Below are positions 17,188 to 25,621 of a stretch of DNA of 64,000 nt, one piece after another; the stretch's first letter is position 1; every line of letters begins with the position of its first letter. Location of the stretch: positions 16,899 to 80,898 of the forward strand of contig JBBSBI010000006.1 in NCBI GenBank assembly GCA_038251425.1. The letters are read 5' to 3'. The position numbers and the translations under genes were made by a program. Source of the DNA: JBBRRP01 sp038251425. Its GTDB lineage: Bacteria > Myxococcota_A > Polyangia > Polyangiales > Polyangiaceae. A model generated the notes under the pieces. It was not told the origin of the DNA. It did not search any database and was given only the letters and a program-made list of their open reading frames with translations.

Positions 17188-17898
17188 ATGTCGCTCGCAG
17201 ATGGCCTGGCTCAAACACCACGTACAGGTGACCGATTGACCGAGGAGCCGTCAAGTATTCCCCAACTCTCCGTCGACGTTGCGACCGCGACTTTTGCCGC
17301 ATTCCTGCTGCTTCGGCTCGGTTGTGAGTCGCCTCTCACTCAGACGGACCCGCAAACGCTGGCGCGTGGATCTGAGCTTCCCTGGTCTTTCGTTTTCCTC
17401 GCTCCGAGCGTGCTGGTCGGTTTCCTCGGGGTGCTGGGCCTCGGTCTGGTGCGATTTCTCTCCGCTCACCGAGCGAGCCCCAACTGGACCAAGAGCTTCG
17501 GAGGGCTCGGATTGGTGAGGTTGGGGTGGCTAACACTCACACTCGCCTTTATAGGTTACCACCTACTAACGATCAGCTGGCCCGTCCTCCGTGGCGAACT
17601 CTATCTCGAGGACATCAACGGCAAGCTGAGTGCTTCACTTTCCAGTGTCACTAGTCTGGGCGTACCGGTTCAGGCATTCGTTTACCTGATCGGGCTTGCG
17701 GGCGTCTGCTTTCATTTGGGCCAGAACGTGAGTGAAGTCTGGCTCCGCCCGGGCCTGCGCCTTCCACACTGGGCCGAGCGGGTGCTTCCCATCATTACCC
17801 ACGTGCTCAGTGCTGGGCTGTTTCTCCTGAGCGCCAGCCAGGTCCTTTATTTTGCGACTGGCGTAGGCCTTTTTGACCATTTGCTGCCCGCCGGGTGA
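17188..17898 (+). CDS. Five-helix membrane protein, possibly SdhC b558-like
   Basis: About 236 residues with five predicted membrane helices. Two carry histidines (FIGYHLLTISW and AGVCFHLGQNV) in a layout reminiscent of the diheme cytochrome b subunit of succinate dehydrogenases. No sdhA or sdhB is adjacent, so the assignment is weak. An ATG ten codons upstream (17158) would overlap the divergent lipoprotein start; I chose 17188. Alternative: a lineage-specific membrane protein of unknown function. Confidence 0.6.
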   Translation: MSLADGLAQTPRTGDRLTEEPSSIPQLSVDVATATFAAFLLLRLGCESPLTQTDPQTLARGSELPWSFVFLAPSVLVGFLGVLGLGLVRFLSAHRASPNWTKSFGGLGLVRLGWLTLTLAFIGYHLLTISWPVLRGELYLEDINGKLSASLSSVTSLGVPVQAFVYLIGLAGVCFHLGQNVSEVWLRPGLRLPHWAERVLPIITHVLSAGLFLLSASQVLYFATGVGLFDHLLPAG

Positions 17899-17915
17899 AG
17901 GACTAGGCTCCGCCC

Positions 17916-18347
17916 GTGCCGCATTGTTACCTACTCACTGTTTGCGGCGGTTCTAGTTTGGATCAGCAGTCGAACAACGTGACTCTTTGGAATTTGGTAG
18001 AGCAGGTGAGCTTGCCTCAGGGCACTCATCCCGTAGGTGCCATACTCCCTCTCGAAATCCACGCGTACTTCCAGATTGCACCGCAAGAGCTGAAGCAAAG
18101 CCTCCAGTTTCGCTTCTCGGTCGTGGCGCACACCGGCCTCGAAACCACGACGGATATTTTCGACCACCGCGCGCTTTCGCTCCGCTATCGAACCCGCACC
18201 GCAGGTCTACCGTTGCCACCGGTGACGGGCAGCTACGAAATCCGCGTCGATTGGCGGCATGCTGGCGCCGAAGGCTGGACACGCGAAGACATCGCCTGGC
18301 CGCTCACGATCACCGAAACGGATCCGCGCCCGGTCACGACCCACTGA
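17916..18347 (+). CDS. Hypothetical beta-sandwich protein (DUF6941-like)
   Basis: 143 residues from GTG 17916, 17 bases after the membrane-protein stop. It has no signal or membrane segment. The alternating pattern (NVTLWNLVEQVSLPQG, QFRFSVVAHTG, GSYEIRVDWRH) suggests an all-beta fold and resembles the short DUF6941-type proteins; the resemblance is from memory and weak. folB follows after 9 bases, so the three genes may be co-transcribed. The function is unknown. Confidence 0.65.
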   Translation: MPHCYLLTVCGGSSLDQQSNNVTLWNLVEQVSLPQGTHPVGAILPLEIHAYFQIAPQELKQSLQFRFSVVAHTGLETTTDIFDHRALSLRYRTRTAGLPLPPVTGSYEIRVDWRHAGAEGWTREDIAWPLTITETDPRPVTTH

Positions 18348-18356
18348 ACGCTTCCT

Positions 18357-19019
18357 ATGGACTTTATTCACATCAACGAACTTGAAATCGAATGCATCGT
18401 CGGGATGCGGCCGCGTGAACGCCATCAAAAGCAGCCTGTGCGGTTGAGTTTGGCGCTGGGCCTCAATCTGTCGAAGGCGGGGCGCACTGGCCGAATTTTG
18501 GATACCATTGACTACTCGCGCGTCGCCGACGACGTGGCTTCGTTGTTGAAGTTCCGGCAATATCGCTTGATTGAAATGGCGACCGAAGAAATGAGCGCCA
18601 TGCTGTTTGGTTGTTACCCAGTGTTGGAGCAGATTCGCATTCGCCTTGAGAAACCCGAGGCGCTCAAGGGGCGAGCACTCGGCACTTCGGTTGAGATTGA
18701 ACGCTCGCGCGCGGCGTTTCCGGGAGCCAACAGGAGCGCTGGCCACGCGCCCGTCGAAACGCTGCTTGAGACAGAAGAAGCCGGGCTCTATCTGCTCCGG
18801 ATCGCCGCTGGCCAACGCCTGGAATTTGATGATCCACGCTGGGAGCGGCGCATTCAGTGGCTCATCTCGGGAGCTGCCGTGAGCGAACAACTCGCACTTC
18901 AGATTGGCCAACCCCGCGAATCCGCCCAAGCCCAAGCGTTCGAGAACCGGGAAGGCAGCTCAGCGGTTGTGTTTTGCTGCGCTTGCCAGGCCGGAGGCCA
19001 ATCTGCAGCCCCAGTGTAA
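18357..19019 (+). CDS. folB: Dihydroneopterin aldolase with C-terminal cupin-like extension
   Basis: 220 residues. Residues 1-118 are FolB, which cleaves 7,8-dihydroneopterin in folate synthesis. The opening IHINELEIECIVGMRPRER and the expected catalytic residues E21, Y53 and K99 (RIRLEKPEALKG) are present. Normal FolB is ~120 residues. Here ~100 more follow, with a short cupin-like stretch (GLYLLRIAAGQRLEF...WLISG) and a low-complexity end. The extension's role is unknown. No other folate gene is nearby. Confidence 0.9.
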   Translation: MDFIHINELEIECIVGMRPRERHQKQPVRLSLALGLNLSKAGRTGRILDTIDYSRVADDVASLLKFRQYRLIEMATEEMSAMLFGCYPVLEQIRIRLEKPEALKGRALGTSVEIERSRAAFPGANRSAGHAPVETLLETEEAGLYLLRIAAGQRLEFDDPRWERRIQWLISGAAVSEQLALQIGQPRESAQAQAFENREGSSAVVFCCACQAGGQSAAPV

Positions 19020-19147
19020 ATATCCGTTCTGACTCACTTTCTTTAACTGGATATGTAAAATGTTGGACATGCGGCCGGGTCTCGGCTAACTCCCCCGAGC
19101 GGTGCGATGCGGGGATCTCGCGCTGAAGCTTGAGAGGGAGTCCTTCA

Positions 19148-19357
19148 ATGAACGAACACGCCAAAGCCAACGGGCCGCAGACTGAGCGCAGCCCAATTCC
19201 GTCGGAGCTAGGCTCCACCGCCATCCCCGCAAGCGGTCCCCGGCAGCGGCCTACCGACGATACGGTACGGCCGGAGCGTTTCACCCTCCCGCCTGAGGAC
19301 GCGTACAACGCCCACGACACGATCCCGTCGCCGCCGCCGGACATTTTGGAGGAGTAG
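19148..19357 (+). CDS. Small hypothetical protein, Pro/Thr-rich
   Basis: A 69-residue, disordered-looking protein starting at ATG 19148 behind a good ribosome site (GAGGGAG, 7 bases). It is rich in Pro, Glu and Arg and ends in PSPPPDILEE. No family is recognised. The preceding 19020-19147 gap contains an AT-rich stretch (GGATATGTAAAAT) that could be its promoter. Confidence 0.55.
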   Translation: MNEHAKANGPQTERSPIPSELGSTAIPASGPRQRPTDDTVRPERFTLPPEDAYNAHDTIPSPPPDILEE

Positions 19358-19401
19358 CGGATCGTCCTATGTTAGCGTGCGGTCTCTTCCGGAGATCACG
19401 C

Positions 19402-20280
19402 ATGCTCACTCGTAGGACTTCATTTCTTGCCGCTCAACTGGCGGCGTCATTCTTCATATTCATGTTCTCGGCAGCGGCTTTCGCGGCTGGCCAAGTGCAA
19501 TGGAAGAGCACGACGCTCAAAGAGCGCAGCACCAAGTCCTGGCAATTGGAGCTCACGCTCTCACTGGCAAAAACGCCGGATTTTGCCAATCTGCCGATGA
19601 AGTTCGAATTTCTGCAGATCGCTTACTTCGAGCGCGCGATGATGGATGGCGACAAGCTCGTGGAGCGAGCGGTGCCCATACAAGGGCGTCAACCGATGAT
19701 CGAGAGCGTAGAGGTTGGCTTCATGGATCCAGGCTCGGGGAAGATTGAACGCCGGACCAAGTTCTCATTTAAGGTGACCCGCGCGCTTGGCTACGAAGCA
19801 GGCGAGTACCGAGTCACGATCAAGGACGCGCGCAGCGGGCAGTCCGTTGGCTCAGCGCAGACACTCAAGTTTGAAGGCGAAAACGAGGTCATCGACCGCC
19901 GCGCCATTGTTTTCACCGGCGAGAAAAAGAAGCCTGCCGCTGCCAAGGTGGCTGAAGGCGACAAGCCCGCGGCCCCTGCCGACGCGGCCAAACCGGCGAA
20001 CGAGGCGGAGGCCTCCAGCGACAAGGGTAACAAATCTGACGCGGAGGCGGATGATCACCACAAGGCGGAAGCGACCACCGACGGCGAGAACGACGGCGAG
20101 GCAGAAGACGGCGACGCAAACGCTGAAAAAGACGATGATTCGCCGTCAACTATCAAGGAAAAACCAGGCGCCTGCGGCTGCCACGCTGTTGGTTCCTCGC
20201 GGACCACGAATGCAGGGAGTGGCGCTGGCCTGCTCGTCGCGGGGCTGCTGTTATTCGGACGCCGTCGTCGATCGGTGTAG
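19402..20280 (+). CDS. Secreted protein with MYXO-CTERM-like sorting tail
   Basis: 292 residues, start ATG 19402 with GGAGA upstream. The signal peptide runs MLTRRTSFLAAQLAASFFIF... to AFAAG. A beta-rich domain (~25-180; VQWKSTTLKER, EYRVTIKDARSG) is followed by an Ala/Asp/Glu/Lys-rich linker (~180-255). The tail has GACGCH, then a hydrophobic stretch GAGLLVAGLLLFG and RRRR, the Cys-hydrophobic-Arg plan of MYXO-CTERM signals. In myxobacteria these tails lead to processing and lipid attachment at the surface. The function of the beta domain is unknown. The tail is strong lineage evidence. Confidence 0.82.
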   Translation: MLTRRTSFLAAQLAASFFIFMFSAAAFAAGQVQWKSTTLKERSTKSWQLELTLSLAKTPDFANLPMKFEFLQIAYFERAMMDGDKLVERAVPIQGRQPMIESVEVGFMDPGSGKIERRTKFSFKVTRALGYEAGEYRVTIKDARSGQSVGSAQTLKFEGENEVIDRRAIVFTGEKKKPAAAKVAEGDKPAAPADAAKPANEAEASSDKGNKSDAEADDHHKAEATTDGENDGEAEDGDANAEKDDDSPSTIKEKPGACGCHAVGSSRTTNAGSGAGLLVAGLLLFGRRRRSV

Positions 20281-20313
20281 CGCTAGGCAACGATTTTTAC
20301 GGGGTGCTAGGGA

Positions 20314-21066
20314 ATGCTGAATAGTGAGCTTGAAGTGGCGCCACAGCGCATTGCCCAACCCATCTGGCGCCATCTGGCCTACATGGCAGGCGGCGTGGTC
20401 CTAGTTTTGGTGGGGATGCGCACCAATCTGCCGGGGGGCGCACCTGGGACGATTGGCACACTCGACTGGTTGTTAGCGGCGGGCGGGTTGGCAATATCCG
20501 CGGAAGCGGCCTGGGCTTTCTTTTGCGCGATTCGCAATCGAGGACCGACGACAAGGCCAGCGTTTGACTTTGGTCCGGGACGTTTGACCGTTTTTCGCTT
20601 ACAAGACAAGTACTTGGGGCGGTGTAAGCTCCTAATGGTAGCAGTGTCGGTTATTGTTTGGCTGATGATTGCTGGGTTGGTGGTTCTAAGCTCTGGCGAA
20701 GTTGAGTGGAACAATCTCGTGGTTGTTGGACTCTTCGCCAGCCTGGGGTACGCGGTGGGCGGGTATGTCGTAGCAGGCAGGATAATTTCCAGATTTCAGA
20801 GTTTCGCAGTTCTGGTCACCGAGCAGAAGATTGTGAGTCTGTACGATGGTCACCCAGCGCTTGAGCTGACATGGGACCAAGTGGAAAGTATCTTGGGTCC
20901 AAAACGGGGCCGCTGGACGATCATTGGGCGGGGCGTAAAGAATGCTCTCACTCTACCTCGCGGCCTCGAGAACGTTGAGGAGTGTCTCGGCATGGTCCGC
21001 GCCAAGATTTCAAATGGGATTTTAACAGTGCGCGTTCACAACGCTGAGCAATCCCTCAATCCCTGA
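20314..21066 (+). CDS. Hypothetical four-helix membrane protein
   Basis: 250 residues starting after AGGGA. Two pairs of membrane helices (around 22-36 and 48-66, then ~105-127 and 133-155) precede a cytoplasmic PH-like or DUF-type tail (ILVTEQ-type start: VLVTEQKIVSLYDGHPALELTWDQVESI). The tail pattern resembles bacterial PH-like domains that follow membrane helices, but I cannot name the family. The 3' end overlaps the convergent aminotransferase by 45 bases. Confidence 0.7.
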   Translation: MLNSELEVAPQRIAQPIWRHLAYMAGGVVLVLVGMRTNLPGGAPGTIGTLDWLLAAGGLAISAEAAWAFFCAIRNRGPTTRPAFDFGPGRLTVFRLQDKYLGRCKLLMVAVSVIVWLMIAGLVVLSSGEVEWNNLVVVGLFASLGYAVGGYVVAGRIISRFQSFAVLVTEQKIVSLYDGHPALELTWDQVESILGPKRGRWTIIGRGVKNALTLPRGLENVEECLGMVRAKISNGILTVRVHNAEQSLNP

Positions 21067-22173
21067 CCGAAATATTTCGGGCGGAGTGATGAGGCTCACG
21101 ACCAACCGCGCTTCTTCTTCAAAGTCGTAAAAGTACCCGGGTTGCGTGAGGATCTGGTGATCCTTCAGCAGCATCAGAGCCCAGCCTTCGTCGGTCATGA
21201 GCTTCGGGAGCTGGAGCGTCGCGTACCATCCGCCCTCGGCAAATAAGAGGCTAACCGAAGTGGACCGAAGCCGTTCGCTCAACCAGGCGTGATTGGCGAG
21301 TAGACGCTCTCGAATGCTGTTCGTCACCGCCTGCCCAACCGATAAGAAATGCGCCGCGGCCAGCTGGATCGGCGTCGAGACGGAAAGGTAGGCGTCCAGC
21401 ATGAACTCCAGGCGCTTCATGCTCGCTGAGATGTTGTCCGGCGCGCCAGAAACAGTGATCCAGCCGAGCTTCATCTGCGGCAAGCCAACCGATTTAGAGA
21501 GACCATCCAAGCTAAAAAAGAGCCCCTCACGCATACCGACGACACTCGTGACGCGACGCGCATCTTGGGTCAACGGATAGTCCGCAAAGACTTCATCGCA
21601 AATCACGGGAAGCCCGAATGCTAAGAGGCGATCTAACTCATCTCGCTTCAGATAAGAGCCAGTCGGGTTATTCGGGCTCACCACGCAGATCGCTCGCGTT
21701 TTTGGGCTCAAAGCCGCTTCGATCGAAGCCCAATCGAACGACCAGCTGCCATCGTAGCAAAGCCGGTAGTCCCGCAGCACCACGTTCTCAAACTGCGCTA
21801 AATGATCCAGCAACGGATAACTCGGTCGCGGCACCAGCACCTCGTCCAACGGATCGCACAGCAGCTTGAATACGAGCGAATAGGCCTCGCTGGTGCTAGC
21901 CGTGAGCGCAATCTGCTCCGCGCTCACCGCGTAGCCGCGACGTTGCCAGAGCTCCACTATTGGAGCCAGGTTAACCCCTCTAGCCTCTGGCCGATAGGCT
22001 AGACTCCTCGGATTCGAAAGCCCCTGCAGCAACTCAACGGGATATGAAAAGCCCGCTTCCGTGGGGTTTGAAACGGTGAGGTCAAGCCAAAGTTGGCCTT
22101 TTGCCTTGAATTCCTCAAGCGCGAGCGCGAGTGGGTTCGGCGTCAGATTGAGCGGCGTGCGCTTCGAAAACAC
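21022..22173 (-). CDS. PLP-dependent class I/II aminotransferase
   Basis: 383 residues with fold-type I landmarks: SPNNPTG for substrate and cofactor contacts, ICDEVFADY (Asp to the pyridine N), and SLDGLSKSVGLPQMKLGW with the Schiff-base Lys and the Arg replaced in a relaxed consensus. The N-terminal LDLTVSNPTEAGF matches the aspartate/tyrosine/aromatic group of the superfamily. Substrate is not predictable. It sits convergent to a membrane protein and 9 bases downstream of the lectin lipoprotein gene, on the same strand as the latter. Confidence 0.9.
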   Translation of the reverse strand: MFSKRTPLNLTPNPLALALEEFKAKGQLWLDLTVSNPTEAGFSYPVELLQGLSNPRSLAYRPEARGVNLAPIVELWQRRGYAVSAEQIALTASTSEAYSLVFKLLCDPLDEVLVPRPSYPLLDHLAQFENVVLRDYRLCYDGSWSFDWASIEAALSPKTRAICVVSPNNPTGSYLKRDELDRLLAFGLPVICDEVFADYPLTQDARRVTSVVGMREGLFFSLDGLSKSVGLPQMKLGWITVSGAPDNISASMKRLEFMLDAYLSVSTPIQLAAAHFLSVGQAVTNSIRERLLANHAWLSERLRSTSVSLLFAEGGWYATLQLPKLMTDEGWALMLLKDHQILTQPGYFYDFEEEARLVVSLITPPEIFRSGIEGLLSVVNAHC

Positions 22174-22182
22174 GCGCTGAGC

Positions 22183-23157
22183 TTAGTCCGCTCGACACAC
22201 GACGCCAGTGCTCGACCCGGTGCAGTCGGTATCGCCCCAGAAACCATCGGCCGCCATCCGTGCGCAATTCTGCGAGCCACCGTTGTTATTAGGCTGCCCG
22301 GTAGTCCAGTTTGAATAACGACCCGCCACCGGTGCACCGGTAGCAGCTCCCTGCCAAAATTGGGTCATGCTCACCCAACGCCACTCCCCCTCCTCCACAA
22401 CATCGCTGCCTCCAAGCCAAAGTGAGCCAATGCCCAGATCGGTCGCTGTGCGGCGAACCCAGCTGTTTTCTTCGGCAGAGTTGATCTCCAAAAGATAAAG
22501 TGAGCTTTGGTTGCAGCGCACGTTGGCCTCGGCGCGATTCCCGTCCAACAAGCAGAACATGTACCCGTGGGAACCGTAGCTTCTGCCCACGCAATCCGAT
22601 GGGCACACTTCATCGGTCACCCCCTTCGTGCAGTTCTCATCCCGACCATCGCAGCGTTCAGCAGTTGGCGCACAAGCAGCAGCACCTCCCGTTCCTCCCG
22701 CGGGCATCGCTCCGCCTGAATTCCCGCCACCAGTTCCTAGTGCAGCACCACTGCCAGCCGTACTCCCACCAGCGCTCGTTGATACACCTCCACCCGCCGC
22801 CGGGGCGCCGCCGACACTCGTTGTGCTGCCACCGAACGAAGAACTCTCCCCTCCGCTTGCCGGTGCACCGCCAAAGGCGGTGACAACAGTTGCGCTGCCG
22901 CCGAGTGAACCGCCCTCAGCCTGGTTGCCCCCAGAAGACAGTGCCGAAAGAACACCGCCGGTGCCTCCACCCGATCGCAGCACCGCGCCGCCAACGCTAC
23001 CCTCACCATTGGAGCCTCCCACCGTGTTAGCTGAAACGTCAGTGAACAGACTGGTATCTTGCTGGGCGGAACACGCGCCGAACACAGCGAACACGGCAAT
23101 TGCCGAAGCGAGCTGTCTAATGGTGTGGCGTGTCTCGGAAACGTTTTTCGAATTCAT
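22183..23157 (-). CDS. Lipoprotein with MopE-type motif and C-type lectin domain
   Basis: 324 residues. Signal peptide with lipobox VFGAC (C29). A long Gly/Ser/Ala linker runs to ~160, followed by the Cys-rich CDGRDENCTKGVTDE (169-183), a putative metal-binding motif of myxobacterial surface proteins. Residues ~191-324 form a C-type-lectin-like domain: GYMFCLLDGNRAEANVRC, WLGGSD, GQPNN and DGFWGDTDC with the conserved WxG and Cys positions. Likely surface-anchored with a ligand-binding lectin fold; the Ca-binding QPN motif (GQPNN) is present. The ligand is unknown. Confidence 0.88.
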   Translation of the reverse strand: MNSKNVSETRHTIRQLASAIAVFAVFGACSAQQDTSLFTDVSANTVGGSNGEGSVGGAVLRSGGGTGGVLSALSSGGNQAEGGSLGGSATVVTAFGGAPASGGESSSFGGSTTSVGGAPAAGGGVSTSAGGSTAGSGAALGTGGGNSGGAMPAGGTGGAAACAPTAERCDGRDENCTKGVTDEVCPSDCVGRSYGSHGYMFCLLDGNRAEANVRCNQSSLYLLEINSAEENSWVRRTATDLGIGSLWLGGSDVVEEGEWRWVSMTQFWQGAATGAPVAGRYSNWTTGQPNNNGGSQNCARMAADGFWGDTDCTGSSTGVVCRAD

Positions 23158-23574
23158 GATGTTTTATCCAAAAGGTTCGGTAGACGGGAGACCCTCGCGC
23201 CCGCTTCGCGAGATCAGCTCGTAGCTCACGGGCTCACGCCAGATCAAGCACTCCCGTTGCTGGTACACTCCCGTTCCTGGCAACGACGACACCAGGTGGC
23301 ATTGCGCTGACTTTGTCTTTTGTCTCAGGCCGGGAAACAAGCTAACACCTCGCTCCAGCCAGACTGGAGCGGGCCATCTTGTAATGAAGAGCCGCACTCA
23401 GCCAGCCACATGGTGGAAACAGGCGACCGTGGCAGAGCGCCACACCCATGACCCTCTTTAATCTTGCTCAAATTTGGCGCAAACAAGTGAAACTTGGAGG
23501 GCCTTACCACTCGTTCTAGGCTGCGCGCGCGCATAAGCTTGGCGCGCGATTGAGCTGACCCACGAGAATTCAAT
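23158..23574. other. Intergenic region between lectin and cNMP genes
   Basis: 417 bases between divergent genes, so it probably holds two promoters. I see one perfect hairpin, CGCTCCAG-CCAGA-CTGGAGCG at 23351-23371, without a following T-run, and a GCGCGCGC-rich patch near 23522. No credible ORF or RNA gene. Confidence 0.5.
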
Positions 23575-24414
23575 ATGCCCAGTACTTCTGAACTCCTGGC
23601 CCAGGTGCCCTTCTTTAGCCTGCTCGATGAGCAAGAGCGTACCGTACTGGCGGAACGCGTTGACGTTGTCACTTTTGCGAAGGGCGCAACGATCTTCAAC
23701 TATGGGGACCCAGGTGACGCCCTGTACGTGGTCGTTTCTGGCGAGGTGGAGGTTTTTTTCAAGAATGATACCGGAGAACGCATCGTTCTTGAGACTGCGA
23801 GGACGGGCGATTTTTTTGGCGAGATCTCGCTGCTCGACAGCGGCCCGCGCACGGCTTCGGCGGTGGCAACGAGCGACGTAGATGCCATCGAAGTTGATCG
23901 CGAGGATCTGGATGAATTGTTTCGCCTGGCACCGGGTGCAGCGATGGACCTCTTATCCGCAACCGGCCGTCGGTTGCGAAAGAATGCTGAGCTGTTGCGC
24001 CACACCGCGACGCGCAACGTGAATGAAGAGGTTGAAGACCTGCGCACCAACGTGATGAAGGTGGCCGACTGGATCTCTGAATTTAGCGGCAGCTTGCCGT
24101 TTCTATTCATCCATTTGGGGCTATTTTTCACGTGGATTATTCTGAATGTCGGACTCTTTCCGTTCGGCCAATTTGATGCCTTTCCCTTTGGCTTGCTGAC
24201 GATGGTGGTGTCTTTGGAGGCCATCATTCTCTCGGTCTTCGTGCTGCTCAGCCAGAATCGCCAAGCCGCGCGGGATCGCGTGCGGGGCGATATCGAATAC
24301 GACATCAACCTCAAAGCTGAGCTTGAGATTGCGCACTTGCACGAGAAGGTGGACCAAATGAATGCCGAGCTATTGCGCAAGCTGGCCATCCTTGAGCGTG
24401 CAGCCAGCAAATAG
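23575..24414 (+). CDS. Cyclic-nucleotide-binding domain fused to DUF1003 membrane protein
   Basis: 279 residues. Residues ~8-125 form a cNMP-binding beta-roll (YGDPGDALYVVVSGEVEVF, then GDFFGEISLLDSGPRTASA, the phosphate-binding cassette with Arg). Residues ~160-260 are DUF1003: FLFIHLGLFFTWIILNV and a second helix FGLLTMVVSLEAIILSVFVL, with a coiled C-terminus (LHEKVDQMNAELLRKL). It is probably an inner-membrane protein sensing a cyclic nucleotide; ligand and output are unknown. It is the first of three closely spaced same-strand genes. Confidence 0.92.
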   Translation: MPSTSELLAQVPFFSLLDEQERTVLAERVDVVTFAKGATIFNYGDPGDALYVVVSGEVEVFFKNDTGERIVLETARTGDFFGEISLLDSGPRTASAVATSDVDAIEVDREDLDELFRLAPGAAMDLLSATGRRLRKNAELLRHTATRNVNEEVEDLRTNVMKVADWISEFSGSLPFLFIHLGLFFTWIILNVGLFPFGQFDAFPFGLLTMVVSLEAIILSVFVLLSQNRQAARDRVRGDIEYDINLKAELEIAHLHEKVDQMNAELLRKLAILERAASK

Positions 24415-24427
24415 GCTACGTACTTGA

Positions 24428-25603
24428 ATGAGTGACCCGAGCAACGTAACCCGCATCGATCACGAAGGGCGCGAGCTCTATCTGATCGGCACCGCACACA
24501 TCTCACAGCAAAGCGTCGAGGAGGTGCGGAGCACCATTCTCTCCTTGCGCCCCGACACCGTGTGCGTGGAGCTCGACACAACACGCCATGCCGGGCTGAT
24601 CGATGATTCCGCCTGGCGGCGGTTGGATATTGAGAAAGCGATCCGCGAACGGCGCGTTGTATTCATGCTTGCCGGCTTGGCCCTCTCAGCTTATCAGAAG
24701 AAAATGGGGGATAAGCTGGGAGTTCGACCGGGTGCCGAGCTACTCTCTGCGCTTCATGCAGCGAAAGAGGTGGGCGCGGAGGTGGTGCTCGCCGACCGAG
24801 ATGTTCAGATCACATTGAAGCGCGCTTGGCGTGGACTGTCTGCTCGCGAGAAGGCACAGCTCCTGGGTGTCGTGAGCGTTCCCTTCGACAAGAATCCGGA
24901 GCTTGACGTGGAGCTCACCGCGGAACGGGTGGAACAACTCAAAAACAATAAGACCATGACGGACCTCCTCACCGAAATGGCCAGCGCTTTCCCGGGCATC
25001 AAGCGGCCACTGATCGACGAGCGTGATCTCTATCTGATTTCAAAGCTGCGTGAAGCCGCTGGCCAACGCGTCGTCGGTGTGGTGGGAGCCGGGCACGTGC
25101 CTGGGATGGTTGCCAATCTCAACACACCTGTGGATCGGAAGGAGCTCGAGACGCTGCCGCCACCCACCGTGCGTCAACGGGTGCTGCCGTTCTTGATTCC
25201 GAGCGTGATGCTGATGGCGCTAGCTGCGGGGTATTTCGGCCATTCGCTACCATTCTTTCTACACCTTCTTTATGCCTGGGCGCTCTCAACGTCCACGCTG
25301 GGATTTCTCTTGGCACTCGTGGCACGCGCCAAGCCGCTCACGTTGCTGGGCGTGGCCGTGTTTGCCCCATTTTTGACGCTCGTGCCTGGGAAGCAACTCG
25401 GACGGCTCGCGGGCCTCTTGGAGCTTCGACAGGGTGCCCCGAGTGGTGCGGATAAACGTGCTGTGCGCGACGACATTCTTAGCTTCCGCGGGCTGTATGC
25501 CAATCGCTTTACGCGGATCGCGTTGGTGTCCATTTTGGCGTCCTTCGGGGGAACACTCGGAAGCTGGGTCGGCGCCAGCTGGGTCCTGTTGGCGCTCCTG
25601 TAA
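24428..25603 (+). CDS. TraB/GumN-family membrane protein
   Basis: 391 residues. GTAHISQQSVEEV (from residue 21) and VGAGHVPGM are the paired conserved motifs of the TraB (pheromone-shutdown) domain, a Tiki/erythromycin-esterase-like metallohydrolase fold. The C-terminal third has several hydrophobic helices (VLPFLIPSVMLMALAAGYF and others), as in archaeal and bacterial TraB proteins. It follows the cNMP-DUF1003 gene by 13 bases and precedes the aminotransferase by 18. Proteolytic or peptidase activity is proposed for relatives but is not established. Confidence 0.9.
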   Translation: MSDPSNVTRIDHEGRELYLIGTAHISQQSVEEVRSTILSLRPDTVCVELDTTRHAGLIDDSAWRRLDIEKAIRERRVVFMLAGLALSAYQKKMGDKLGVRPGAELLSALHAAKEVGAEVVLADRDVQITLKRAWRGLSAREKAQLLGVVSVPFDKNPELDVELTAERVEQLKNNKTMTDLLTEMASAFPGIKRPLIDERDLYLISKLREAAGQRVVGVVGAGHVPGMVANLNTPVDRKELETLPPPTVRQRVLPFLIPSVMLMALAAGYFGHSLPFFLHLLYAWALSTSTLGFLLALVARAKPLTLLGVAVFAPFLTLVPGKQLGRLAGLLELRQGAPSGADKRAVRDDILSFRGLYANRFTRIALVSILASFGGTLGSWVGASWVLLALL

Positions 25604-25621
25604 CAGGTGTACGCTGACCGT

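Noticed and set aside
18207..18935. 242-codon minus-strand frame
   Set aside because: Antisense of folB, which has intact catalytic residues.
23351..23371. CGCTCCAG hairpin as a terminator
   Set aside because: It lies between divergent genes with no T-run, so it ends no transcript.
23700..24584. 294-codon minus-strand frame
   Set aside because: Arg/Ser-rich shadow of the cNMP-DUF1003 gene, whose plus-strand motifs are decisive.
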